The position numbers and the translations under genes are program-made. From Desulfocurvus sp. (GTDB lineage Bacteria; Desulfobacterota; Desulfovibrionia; Desulfovibrionales; Desulfovibrionaceae): a stretch of DNA of 22,136 nt. The notes beneath the pieces were generated by a model. That model did not search any database. It worked only from the letters and a program-made list of their open reading frames with translations, and was not told the DNA's origin. This document shows, piece after piece, positions 9,087-18,625 of this stretch. The DNA lies in NCBI RefSeq assembly GCF_023230885.1, contig NZ_JALNWM010000023.1, positions 1 through 22,136 of the forward strand. The letters run 5' to 3'. Every line of letters begins with the position of its first letter. Positions within the stretch are counted from its first letter, which is position 1.

Positions 9087-11234
9087 ATGCTCGCCCGCCT
9101 GCGCGTCAGCCTCAGCGTTTCCATCCAGACCATCTTTTTCGCCGTGGCCCTGACCCTGGCGGGGCTGCTGACCTGGTACGGCTACCAGAAGAATATCGAA
9201 GCGGCCCTGGACATGGCCCAGGACCTGATGCGCGAGGTCAACGGGGCCATCCTGCGCGACATGGACGCCATCTACGCGCCCGTGCGGACCCTGGGCGCGG
9301 CCCTGCCCCTGGCCCCGGAGGTGGCCGTGAAGCCCGAGGGCACGGACCATCCCCTGGCCGGGGCCTTCCTGGCCGCCCTGGACTGCAACGAGCACATCTA
9401 CAGCATCTTCCTGGGCTGGGACGACGGCGAGTTCTACCAGGCGATCCACCTGCGCGGCGCAGTGGCCGTGCGCCAGGCGCTGCGGGCGCCGCCCCTGGCC
9501 AGCTACGCCCTGCGCCACGTCAGCCCCGGGTCCTACGGCAGCACCGCCCAGAGCTGGACCTTCCTGGACGCCCGGCGCCGCCCCCTGGCCCGGCGCACCG
9601 AGCCCACGGCCTTCGACCCGCGCAGGCGCCCCTGGTACAAGCTGGCCCGCCCGCGCGACGAGCTGGTGAAGACCAAGCTCTATGTGTTCGCCAGCACGCG
9701 CGACCTGGGCACCACCGTCGCCCGCAGCTTCGCGACGCCCGTGGGCGGGGTGCTGGGCATCGACCTGACCCTGGGCGGCCTGTCGCGGATCCTGCGCGGC
9801 TACGACCTGGGCGACGGGGGCCAGGTGTTCACCTTCGCCGCCGACGGCCAGCTCACGGGGCACCGCGAGCCCGGCAGGGTCGTGCGCCGCGTCACCGACC
9901 GCCAGGGCCGCCCGTGGAACCTGCCCGCGCGCATCGCCACCCTGGACGACCCGGTCATCCAGGGCGTCTACGATCAGTACGCCAGCGGGGCGGACATGGA
10001 GAACGCCATCACGGGGTTCGATGTCGGCGGGCGGCGCTTTTTGTCCATGATCACGCCCCTGGGCAACGTGGGCAGCCACGAGTTCGTGGCCGTGGTCGCC
10101 CCCCAGGAGCGTTTCGTCGCCCCGCTGAACCGCGTGCGCACCAATCTTCTGCTGTTTTCCCTGGCGGCGCTGCTGGCCGCCATGCCGCTCATCGTCCTGG
10201 TGGCCCGGCGCATCGCCCGCCCGCTGAACCTCATGGCCGCCGAGGCCGAGCGCATCAAGCGCTTCGACCTGGACTCGACCCTGAACCTGCGCTCGCGCAT
10301 CATCGAGGTCGACAACCTGTCCACCTCCATGAGCCGCATGAAGGGCGCCCTGCGTTCCTTCGGCCAGTACATCCCGCGCGACCTGGTGCGCAGGCTCGTG
10401 GAGTCCGGGGCCGAGCCGCGCCTGGGCGGCGACCGCCGCGAGCTGACCATCCTGTTCACCGACATCGCCGACTTCACCACCCTGTCCGACACCATGCCCC
10501 CCGAAGCGCTCATGACGATTCTATCCAACTATTTTAGCATATTGGGCGGAACGATCAGCGGCGCGGACGGCACCATCGACAAGTTCATCGGCGATTCGGT
10601 GATGGCCTTCTGGAACGCCCCGACCCGCACGCCGGACCACACGGCCCTGGCCTGCCTGGCCGCCCTGCGCGGGGCCTCGGCCCTCGCGGACCACTGTGTT
10701 CCCGGGCCGGACGGCTGCCGGATGCTGGCCACGCGCTTCGGCCTGCACCGGGGCGAGGCCGTGGTGGGCAACATCGGGTCCTCGGACCGCCTGAACTACA
10801 CGGCCATGGGCTCGGCGGTGAACGTCGCCGCGCGCCTGGAGGGCATGAACAAGTTCTACGGCACGACCATCCTGGCCAGCCAGGCCGTGGCCGACGCGGC
10901 CGGGGACGAATTCGTGTTCCGCGCGGTGGATGTGGCCCTGCCCAAGGGCGCGCTCCGGCCTGTGGCCGTATGCGAGCTGCTGGGCACCCGGCCGGATGGG
11001 GCGCATCCGGAGCTGGCCGCGCCCCGGGCGGCCCTGGAGGGGCTGGACGCCTGGAACGCGGCCTACGCGGACTATCGCGCCCGGCGCTGGGCTCGGGCGC
11101 GCGAGGCCCTTTTGGCGCTGCACGCCGCCGCGCCCGGCCGGCTGACGCGCCTGTACCTGGAGCGCACGGCGCGCGCCCTGGCCCGCGAGCCCGGCCCGGA
11201 CTGGACCGGCGTGGAGGAGTTTCATTTCAAATGA
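9087..11234 (+). CDS. Membrane-bound class III adenylate cyclase with periplasmic sensor and HAMP domain
   Basis: A 715-residue protein. TM1 is at about 11-33, followed by a roughly 320-residue periplasmic region of the double-Cache type (including FDPRRRPWYKLAR, a motif common in Cache sensors). TM2 is at about 353-374, a HAMP linker at about 375-427 and the cyclase homology domain at about 450-640. Metal-binding D459 (LFTDIADF) and D503 (IGDSVMAFW) are present. So are the adenine-specifying pair K499 (DKFIGD) and T572 (NYTAMG), and the transition-state residues N579 and R583 (VNVAARLEGMN). An intact set like this predicts cAMP synthesis. A C-terminal helical tail ends in [10 protein letters not shown], as in many CHASE-type cyclases. 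Its stop overlaps the start of the solute-binding protein gene (ATGA). Confidence 0.92.
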   Translation: MLARLRVSLSVSIQTIFFAVALTLAGLLTWYGYQKNIEAALDMAQDLMREVNGAILRDMDAIYAPVRTLGAALPLAPEVAVKPEGTDHPLAGAFLAALDCNEHIYSIFLGWDDGEFYQAIHLRGAVAVRQALRAPPLASYALRHVSPGSYGSTAQSWTFLDARRRPLARRTEPTAFDPRRRPWYKLARPRDELVKTKLYVFASTRDLGTTVARSFATPVGGVLGIDLTLGGLSRILRGYDLGDGGQVFTFAADGQLTGHREPGRVVRRVTDRQGRPWNLPARIATLDDPVIQGVYDQYASGADMENAITGFDVGGRRFLSMITPLGNVGSHEFVAVVAPQERFVAPLNRVRTNLLLFSLAALLAAMPLIVLVARRIARPLNLMAAEAERIKRFDLDSTLNLRSRIIEVDNLSTSMSRMKGALRSFGQYIPRDLVRRLVESGAEPRLGGDRRELTILFTDIADFTTLSDTMPPEALMTILSNYFSILGGTISGADGTIDKFIGDSVMAFWNAPTRTPDHTALACLAALRGASALADHCVPGPDGCRMLATRFGLHRGEAVVGNIGSSDRLNYTAMGSAVNVAARLEGMNKFYGTTILASQAVADAAGDEFVFRAVDVALPKGALRPVAVCELLGTRPDGAHPELAAPRAALEGLDAWNAAYADYRARRWARAREALLALHAAAPGRLTRLYLERTARALAREPGPDWTGVEEFHFK

Positions 11235-11976
11235 GCACGGTATCCTGTGCGGCCCGCGTGGCCCTGTTGCTGGCCCTGTATGCGGCCCTGGCCCTTCCGG
11301 CGGCCGCCCGGGGCGCGGAGGGGGACCTGGTCGTGGTCGGCAACCACGCCCCGCCGTTCCGGATCATCGAAAACGGCGGCTTCTACGGCATCTACTTCGA
11401 TGTCATGAACGAGATAGCCCGGCGGACGGGGCTGGGCGTGCGCTTTGTGGAAGCGCCCTTCCAGCGCTGCCTGGCGATGATGGAACAGGGCGAGGCCGAC
11501 ATCATGCTCGGCCCCAACCGGACCCCCGAGCGCGAGGCGTTCATGGCCTACACCACGGTGCGCTTCCCCCCGGCCGACAAGGGTTTCTACGTCTACCCCG
11601 GCACCAGCCCCGTGCGCGCCCATGCCGACCTGGGGGGCCTGGCCGTGGCCGTGCTGCGCGGCGCGCGCTACTATCCGGAGTTCGACGACGACCGGACCCT
11701 GCGCAAGGTGGAGTGCTTCGACCAGATCCAGGCCGTGGAGAAGGTGCTCACCGGCGAGTGCGACGCCATGCTCATCCCCGTGCAGGAGGCCGACTACCTG
11801 CTCATGCACCTGGGCGTGGACCTGGAGCGCTCGCCCTTTGTCGTGCCCGGAAAGCCGTCCTACCTGACCATCTCGCGCCGGAGCCCCCGGGCCCTGGTCC
11901 GGCGCGAGGTCATGGAGGAAGCCATGCGCGGCATGGTCCGCGACGGGACCCTGGAGGCCATCCTGGCGCGCTACCG

Positions 11977-11980
<4 letters not shown>
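11231..11980 (+). CDS. Periplasmic solute-binding protein (family 3 type) coupled to the cyclase
   Basis: A 249-residue protein with a signal peptide (hydrophobic residues 7-26, likely cleavage near residue 29). The mature part resembles bacterial family 3 periplasmic binding proteins. It starts with [30 protein letters not shown], where FxGIYFDVM corresponds to the G-F-D-hydrophobic motif of amino-acid binders. A domain-crossing [22 protein letters not shown] segment follows. It ends with [10 protein letters not shown], the usual C-terminal helix. No permease or ATPase gene is adjacent. The 4-base ATGA overlap with the cyclase gene suggests coupled synthesis, so it may deliver a ligand to the cyclase sensor rather than serve transport. 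This role is inferred. Its stop shares CTAG with prfC. Confidence 0.85.
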
Positions 11981-13593
<1,613 letters not shown>

Positions 13594-14003
13594 GGTCGTT
13601 TTCTCCTGGCGGCGGGGGGCGCCGCCGCGCGTGTTCCGGCGCGGGCCGGGGAAATGTGGGCGCCGCCGGGCCCGGGCGCCGGGCGCACGCCCAGGCCCCG
13701 GCCCGGAAGCCGCGCGCGGTCTTCCGGGCGGCGGGGCGGCGCGCACAGTACGAGGACTGGCGCCCAGCGTCAATTCGTGAATGCGGACCGGGGTGCGCAG
13801 GCGTCCTGCGCCTGCTCTGGGGGGCCGCCCTCCCCCGCCCCGGGGCGCGCCCCGGACGTACAAGACCATCGACGCCGCCGGGCGGGGATGATAGTGTCGG
13901 CAGCCAGGGCCACCGGGGCGCCGGAAACGCCCGGCCGCCGGCGCCCGCCGCCCCCCGGATCGCCGCCCGCCGCCCACGGCCGGACGCGGCAAGGAGTGGA
14001 TCG
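13594..14003. other. Divergent noncoding region between prfC and moaA
   Basis: About 410 bases. It contains the prfC promoter at 13745-13773 and a GC-rich leader with an inverted repeat CGGGCCGGGG (13642-13651)/CCCCGGCCCG (13696-13705). No clear moaA promoter was found, and there is no sign of a conserved molybdenum-cofactor riboswitch that I could recognise. Open frames here are GC-rich filler. Confidence 0.5.
13745..13773 (-). promoter_or_regulatory. prfC: Probable prfC promoter
   Basis: On the minus strand, TTGACG (plus 13768-13773) and TACTGT (plus 13745-13750) are separated by 17 bases. The -35 is good and the -10 is weak. It implies a leader of about 145 bases. Confidence 0.45.
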
Positions 14004-14996
14004 ATGCTTGTCGACGGATACGGCCGCGAAGTCAGCTACCTGCGCCTGTCGGTCACCGACCGCTGCAACCTGAACTGCTTCTACTGCCGTTCGGGCCAGG
14101 AGCTGGACTACCTGGCCCACGAAAACATCCTGAGCTACGAGGAGATGGTCGCCCTGGCACGCGCGGCGCGGGCCCTGCGGGTCGAGAAGCTGCGGCTCAC
14201 CGGCGGCGAGCCCTTTGCCCGGCGCGACTTCCTGGCCTTCCTCGGCCTCTTGCGCGAGAACTGCCCCGACCTGGACGTGCGCATCACCACCAACGCCACC
14301 CTGCTGGGCGGCAAGGCCGCCGCCGTCAAGCACCTGGGCGTACGGCGCATCAACATCTCCATGGACACCCTGGACCCGGCGCGCTTTCGCGAAATCACCG
14401 GGCGCGACATGCTCGACCGCGTCCTGGCGGCCATCGACGAATGCCTGGCCCTGCACCTGCGGGTGAAGATCAACGTGGTGGCCATGAAGGGCGTCAACGA
14501 CTCGGAGCTGCCCGCCTTCGTGCGCCTGGCCTGCGACAAGCCCGTGGACGTGCGTTTCATCGAGTTCATGCCCATCGGCGCGGCCACGCGCTGGAACGAC
14601 GCCGCCACCTGGACCGCCCGGGAAATCGTCGCCAGGGCCGGGGAGATGGTCCGCCTGACCCCCGTGGAACGCCACAGCCGCGCCGAGGGCCCGGCGCGGC
14701 TGTACACCATCGCGGGCGGCCGGGGCCGCCTGGGGGTCATCTCGCCCCTGTCCGACCATTTCTGCAAGAGCTGCAACCGGCTGCGCGTCACCTCCGACGG
14801 CCGCCTGCGCACCTGCCTGTTCTCGGACAAGGAATACCGGCTGCGGCCCGCCCTGCGCCACCCGCACCTGGGCCTGGAGCGCGTGGTGGACATCATGCGC
14901 CGCGCCCTGCGCACCAAGCCCCTGGGCCACGAACTGCTGGAAATGCGCAGGCGGGCCCAGGTCTGCGACCGGGTCATGTCGTCCATCGGCGGCTAG
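14004..14996 (+). CDS. moaA: GTP 3',8-cyclase (molybdenum cofactor biosynthesis, radical SAM)
   Basis: A 330-residue protein of typical MoaA length. It catalyses the first step of molybdopterin synthesis, rearranging GTP to a cyclic intermediate. The N-terminal radical SAM cluster is C21-x3-C25-x2-C28 ([10 protein letters not shown]), followed by RLTGGEP for SAM binding. The second, substrate-binding cluster is C254, C257 and C271 (C-x2-C-x13-C). The protein ends in the conserved GG that MoaA inserts into its own active site. AAGGAG lies 7 bases before the ATG, which fixes the start. A transposase-like gene follows 8 bases after the stop, and its ribosome-binding sequence overlaps the moaA stop codon. 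Confidence 0.95.
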   Translation: MLVDGYGREVSYLRLSVTDRCNLNCFYCRSGQELDYLAHENILSYEEMVALARAARALRVEKLRLTGGEPFARRDFLAFLGLLRENCPDLDVRITTNATLLGGKAAAVKHLGVRRINISMDTLDPARFREITGRDMLDRVLAAIDECLALHLRVKINVVAMKGVNDSELPAFVRLACDKPVDVRFIEFMPIGAATRWNDAATWTAREIVARAGEMVRLTPVERHSRAEGPARLYTIAGGRGRLGVISPLSDHFCKSCNRLRVTSDGRLRTCLFSDKEYRLRPALRHPHLGLERVVDIMRRALRTKPLGHELLEMRRRAQVCDRVMSSIGG

Positions 14997-15004
14997 GAAA
15001 CGGC

Positions 15005-15874
15005 ATGCCCATGGACCGGGACCAGTTCGAGGCCCTGGTGGCCGACGAGGCCAGCGCCGAACGCTACCTGCTGCGCCACTGCTGGGAGAACCACCAGCGC
15101 TTCTGCCCGCGCTGCAAGAGCCGCAAGAACTACCGCCTGAAAAGCGGGCGCAGGCGCTGCGCGCGCTGCCGCTACACCTTCCAGGATTTCTCGGGCCGCT
15201 GGATCAACAACTGCAACCTGAGCTGCCGCGACTGGCTGCGGGTCATGAACCTGTTCGCCGCCGAGGCCACGGCCCGCCAGGTCTCCCTCGAACTCGGCCT
15301 GTCGTACAACACGGCCTACAAGGCCGTGAACACCCTGCGCTTCGCCATCATGGCCCACGCCCTGGACGCCAAGCAGCTGCTGGGCGAACAGTCCTGCCTG
15401 GGGCTGACCCTGTCCGGCCGGATGCTCAAGGACCGCCCGGGGCCCTGCGGCAAGGTGGAAACCCCGGTCTTCGGCATCATGGACCGCCGGGAATGGGTCT
15501 TCGTGGACCTTGTGCCCGGCTTCGACGCCGAGACGATCCTCCACTTCCAGCTCAACTTCCAGCTCGGGCTCGTGCGCCAGGGCAACGTGATCTACACCGA
15601 CCGCTACCAGCGCTACGACACCCTGATCTGCTGCCTGGGCGGCTCGCCCGCCGCCGACTATGTAAGAAGCTCCCGGCGCGGCGTGAGCATCGACACCGCG
15701 CCCGAAGGGTTCTGGAGCTATGCGGGCCAGCGGCTGCTCAAATACCACGGCGTCACGCCCCAGCGCTTCCCGCTCTACCTGAAGGAACTGGAATTCCGCT
15801 ACAACTCGCGCACCAGGGAACTCCTGCCCCTGCTGGCGGCCTGCGTGTGCGACCTGGTGCCCGACTTCTCCTAG
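15005..15874 (+). CDS. IS1595/ISXO2-like transposase relative, catalytic triad incomplete
   Basis: A 289-residue protein with the domain order of IS1595-type transposases. It has an N-terminal zinc ribbon (C34, C37, C52, C55), a helix-turn-helix-like RQVSLELGLSYNTAYKAVNT (91-110) and an RNase H-like domain from about 125. In that domain the usual first Asp (VEIDExYxGG) is replaced by a GEQSCLGLTLSG segment (127-138) with no acid after the Glu. The second Asp is kept (D199 in YTDRYQRY), a Glu remains in EGFW (E234), and the Asn-Lys-Arg positions around it are altered. The C-terminal YLKELEFRYNSR is conserved. No terminal inverted repeats or target duplications are visible. The start uses AGGA within the moaA stop region, so it is probably cotranscribed with moaA. 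It looks like a domesticated, non-mobile DNA-binding protein. Confidence 0.8.
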   Translation: MPMDRDQFEALVADEASAERYLLRHCWENHQRFCPRCKSRKNYRLKSGRRRCARCRYTFQDFSGRWINNCNLSCRDWLRVMNLFAAEATARQVSLELGLSYNTAYKAVNTLRFAIMAHALDAKQLLGEQSCLGLTLSGRMLKDRPGPCGKVETPVFGIMDRREWVFVDLVPGFDAETILHFQLNFQLGLVRQGNVIYTDRYQRYDTLICCLGGSPAADYVRSSRRGVSIDTAPEGFWSYAGQRLLKYHGVTPQRFPLYLKELEFRYNSRTRELLPLLAACVCDLVPDFS

Positions 15875-15876
15875 GT

Positions 15877-16005
15877 CCGCGCCCGCACGACGCCGCCGCC
15901 GGAGTCCGCAGCAGGGACGGTATGCGCCCCAGGCCCGCGCCCGCACGGCGGGCAGCCCGGGCCAGGGCGTCCATGCGTTTCGCCCGCCGCCGCGCCCGCA
16001 CGGCG
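15877..16005. repeat. Three short direct repeats in the transposase-bioD gap
   Basis: CCGCGCCCGCACGGCG occurs at 15935 and 15990, and with one change at 15877. The spacings are 58 and 55 bases. The middle copy also lies in a bulged GC hairpin (15932-15963) that could act as a transcript end for the upstream gene. In DNA this GC-rich, chance repetition is possible. The remainder up to 16089 contains an AT-rich patch near 16030-16055 and nothing recognised. Confidence 0.4.
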
Positions 16006-16089
16006 CGGCTTCATGTTATGGCGCGCAACACATTGGAATAATTAATTTCATATCCGAAGCCCCCCCGGAACCACGCCAAGGCCGCGGCC

Positions 16090-16722
16090 CTAGCAGCCCC
16101 GGAAGCCCCGGGCCCAGGCCGCGCGCAGGGCCTCCGGCCCCAGGGCGGCCAGGGGCTCCAGCTCCCCCGCCACGCGCACCCGCCCGTACTCCTCGATGGC
16201 CCGGCGGTTGGCCGGGTTGAGCGGGCCGCAGAGCACGACCCCGGCCACGTCCAGCCCCCGGGCGCGCAGAGCCTCCAGGGTCAGCAGGGTGTGGTTGATG
16301 GTGCCCAGGCCGCTGCGGGCCGCCACGAGCACCGGCAGCCCCAGGGCGGCCATGAGGTCGGTCGTCAGCAGGCCCGGGGCCAGGGGCACCAGCGCGCCCC
16401 CGGCGCCCTCCACCACCAGGGGCTCCCCGGCGGGCAGCGGCGGGATGCCCAACCGCGCGGGGTCGATGCGCACGCCTTCGAGGCGCGCGGCCTCGTGGGG
16501 CGAGAGCGGCGCGGCCAGCCGGTAGGCCTCGGGCAGCAGGCAGCCCGGCCCGCGTCCCGAAAGCCGGGCCACGGCCAGGCTGTCCGAATCCTCCCGGGCG
16601 CCGCTTTGCACGGGCTTCCAGTAGCGCCCGCCGCGCGCGGCCAGGAGCATGGCGCAGAGCACGGTCTTGCCCACGCCGGTGTCGGTTCCGGTGACGAAAA
16701 GGCGCCTGGGCAGGGCGGTCAT
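16090..16722 (-). CDS. bioD: Dethiobiotin synthetase
   Basis: A 210-residue ATP-dependent carboxylase that closes the ureido ring of biotin from diaminopelargonate and CO2. The P-loop GTDTGVGKT is at residues 12-20. The substrate lysine motif is KPVQSG (36-41), and the [12 protein letters not shown] segment near residue 105 matches the conserved metal/phosphate loop. CGPLN near residue 175 is the nucleotide-base region. The length is slightly short compared with about 225. The start codon overlaps the bioA stop (ATGA), so BioD is translationally coupled to BioA, the enzyme of the preceding step. bioB and bioF are not in the window. Confidence 0.93.
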   Translation of the reverse strand: MTALPRRLFVTGTDTGVGKTVLCAMLLAARGGRYWKPVQSGAREDSDSLAVARLSGRGPGCLLPEAYRLAAPLSPHEAARLEGVRIDPARLGIPPLPAGEPLVVEGAGGALVPLAPGLLTTDLMAALGLPVLVAARSGLGTINHTLLTLEALRARGLDVAGVVLCGPLNPANRRAIEEYGRVRVAGELEPLAALGPEALRAAWARGFRGC

Positions 16723-18044
16723 GTGAAAAGCTCCTCGCGGGCCACGGCCCGGGCCACGGCCGAGGTCAGCCGCTCCAGGTCGTCCGGACCGATGCAATAG
16801 GGCGGCATGAGGTAGACCAGCCTGCCGAAGGGCCGGACCCACACGCCCCGGGAGACGAAAAAGTCCTGGATGGCGGCCATGTTCACGGGGCGGCGGGTTT
16901 CCACCACGCCGATGGCCCCCAGCACGCGCACGTCGGCCACGGTGTCCAGCCCGGCGCAGGGCGCGAGGCCCCGGCGCAACCCGGCCTCCACGGCGGCCAC
17001 GCGCTGCTGCCAGGGCGAGTCCAGCAGCAGGCGCACGCTGGCCAGGGCCACGGCGCAGGCCAGGGGGTTGGCCATGAAGGTCGGCCCGTGCATCAGGGTG
17101 CCCAGGCGCCCGCCCGAGATGGTGTCGGCCACATGGTCCGTGGCCAGGGTGGCGGCCAGGGTCATGGTTCCGCCCGTAAGGGCCTTGCCCAGGCACAGGA
17201 TGTCCGGCGCCACGTCCGCCCACTGGCAGGCGAACAGCCGCCCGGTACGCCCGAAGCCGGTGGCGATCTCGTCGGCGATGAGCAGCACCCCGGTCTCGTC
17301 GCACAGCTCGCGCACCCGGCGCAGGTAGTCCGGGCTGTAGAAGCGCATGCCCCCCGCGCCCTGGACCACGGGCTCCAGGATGACCGCCGCCAGCTCGCCG
17401 GCGTGGGCGCGCAGCAGCCGGGCGAACCCGGCCGCATGGGCCTCGTCCCAGGGCTGACCGAAGGCCGGGCCGGGGGCCGGGGCGAAGACCTGCCGCGCCA
17501 CGACGCCCTCGAAGGCCTGGTGCATGCCCGTCACGGGGTCGCACACGCTCATGGCCTGGAAGGTGTCGCCGTGGTAGCCGCCGCGCACGGTCATGAGCCG
17601 CGTGCGGCCCGTCTCCCCGCGCGAGAGCCAGTATTGGTGGGCCATCTTGATGGCCACCTCCACGGACACGGAACCCGAGTCGGCGAAAAACACGCGCGTG
17701 AGCGGCCCGGGGGTCAGCTCCACCAGCAGCCGGGCCAGCTCCACCGCCGGGGCGTGGGTCAGTCCGCCGAACATGACATGGGCCATGACCCGGGCCTGCT
17801 CGCCCAGGGCGCGCACCAGCACGGGGTGGCCATAGCCGTGAATGGCCGCCCACCAGGAGGACATGCCGTCCACCAGCTCGCGCCCGTCGTGCAGGCGCAG
17901 GCGCACCCCCGAGGCCGAGGCCACGGCGCGCACGGGCAGCGGATCGGCCATGCCGGTGTAGGGGTGCCACAGGTGGGCCCGGTCGTAGGCGAGGAGTTCG
18001 CGTTCGGTCATGGGCGGCGGGGGGGAGGCGGGGATATGGGTCAT
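16719..18044 (-). CDS. bioA: Adenosylmethionine-8-amino-7-oxononanoate aminotransferase
   Basis: A 441-residue class III PLP aminotransferase that makes 7,8-diaminopelargonate using SAM as amino donor. The BioA-specific LWHPYTGM and [17 protein letters not shown] segments are present. So are [23 protein letters not shown], the [15 protein letters not shown] loop with the PLP-ring Asp, and the PLP lysine K287 (CLGKALTGG). The length fits the family. The first ATG has GGAG 7 bases upstream and was preferred over a second ATG 11 codons later. It leads a bioA-bioD operon with a dyad near its promoter. Confidence 0.95.
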   Translation of the reverse strand: MTHIPASPPPPMTERELLAYDRAHLWHPYTGMADPLPVRAVASASGVRLRLHDGRELVDGMSSWWAAIHGYGHPVLVRALGEQARVMAHVMFGGLTHAPAVELARLLVELTPGPLTRVFFADSGSVSVEVAIKMAHQYWLSRGETGRTRLMTVRGGYHGDTFQAMSVCDPVTGMHQAFEGVVARQVFAPAPGPAFGQPWDEAHAAGFARLLRAHAGELAAVILEPVVQGAGGMRFYSPDYLRRVRELCDETGVLLIADEIATGFGRTGRLFACQWADVAPDILCLGKALTGGTMTLAATLATDHVADTISGGRLGTLMHGPTFMANPLACAVALASVRLLLDSPWQQRVAAVEAGLRRGLAPCAGLDTVADVRVLGAIGVVETRRPVNMAAIQDFFVSRGVWVRPFGRLVYLMPPYCIGPDDLERLTSAVARAVAREELFT

Positions 18045-18060
18045 GGGCGCTCCGTGCCCA

Positions 18061-18092
18061 GGTTGTTGCCGAAGGGAGACGGCTTGTCAACC
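18061..18092 (-). promoter_or_regulatory. Possible bioA promoter with overlapping operator dyad
   Basis: On the minus strand, a perfect -35 TTGACA (plus 18085-18090) lies inside an imperfect dyad GGTTGACAAGCCG-8-CGGCAACAACC. The -10 about 17 bases on is poor (AACAAC). The half TTGTCAACC resembles halves of BirA operators, but the arrangement differs from the E. coli site. BirA control is therefore only a possibility. Confidence 0.35.
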
Positions 18093-18140
18093 GCCGCACG
18101 GCGCGCCCCGGGGGACGGGACAGGAACGGACGGCGGGAAC

Positions 18141-18179
18141 GGGAAAGGCGCCCGGCGCGGAAGTTCCACACCGGGCGCC
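18141..18179 (-). terminator. Terminator of the exporter operon
   Basis: On the minus strand, perfect 9-bp arms GGCGCCCGG/CCGGGCGCC with a 15-base loop are followed directly by TTTCCC. It lies about 95 bases after the small membrane protein gene and before bioA. The short U run makes it a moderate terminator. Confidence 0.55.
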
Positions 18180-18272
18180 GGGGCTCGACGACGCTTTGGG
18201 CCGACAGGGGGAGGATGTCGACGCGGCAGGGTGGCGGAGCCGCGCCGCCTGGCCCGGGGCGTCCGGAAAAAT

Positions 18273-18536
18273 CTAGTCCACCGGCTTCGGACCGGGGCCG
18301 TGGGGCCTGTAGAGCACCGTGTTGCGGGTGTTGAGATTGGCCACGGCGCAGGCTTCCACGTCGGTGTAGTAGAACTTGCCGGTGTTGATGCCGGACTCGT
18401 CGATGAAGCGCGCCATACGGGTCATGGTCTGGTTGCTTTCCACAAAGGCCGGTGCGGCCACGAAGCAGACCGCCCAGGTGGCGGCCAGGCCCAGGATGAG
18501 GCTCGTCCAGCGGCGCAGGGTGCTCTTTTCTTGCAT
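18273..18536 (-). CDS. Small single-helix membrane protein linked to the YeiH-type exporter
   Basis: An 87-residue protein of no recognised family. One hydrophobic helix (about residues 10-30, including LILGLAATWAVCFVAAPAFV) follows a positively charged start, so the remaining 55 or so residues should face the periplasm. That part carries one Cys (in VEACAVANLN) and ends in a Pro/Gly-rich tail. It is the second gene of the exporter unit, 89 bases after the exporter stop, with a strong hairpin between them, and a terminator follows. GGAG lies about 11 bases before the ATG. It may be an accessory subunit of the exporter; this is inferred from position only. Confidence 0.7.
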   Translation of the reverse strand: MQEKSTLRRWTSLILGLAATWAVCFVAAPAFVESNQTMTRMARFIDESGINTGKFYYTDVEACAVANLNTRNTVLYRPHGPGPKPVD

Positions 18537-18577
18537 CGTTGCTGGCTCCGGTTGCCCCGGCCGGGGCCGGGGGGTGG

Positions 18578-18608
18578 GTCCGGCGGGCGGCCAAGCCGCC
18601 CGCCGGAC
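18578..18608. promoter_or_regulatory. Intercistronic 14-bp perfect hairpin
   Basis: Arms GTCCGGCGGGCGGC and GCCGCCCGCCGGAC (18578-18591, 18595-18608) have a 3-base loop, between the exporter stop and the small-protein start. There is no U run on the minus strand. It may lower expression of the second gene or protect the 3' end of the exporter message. Confidence 0.55.
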
Positions 18609-18625
18609 AGGATGAGACGCGGGGC

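Noticed and set aside
15005..15874. Complete insertion sequence
   Set aside because: No terminal inverted repeats or target duplications are found. The gene is set tightly against moaA and its catalytic residues are incomplete.
15493..16041. Plus-strand open frame running past the transposase relative
   Set aside because: It is an out-of-frame Arg/Pro/Ala-rich translation of that gene and of the GC-rich gap.
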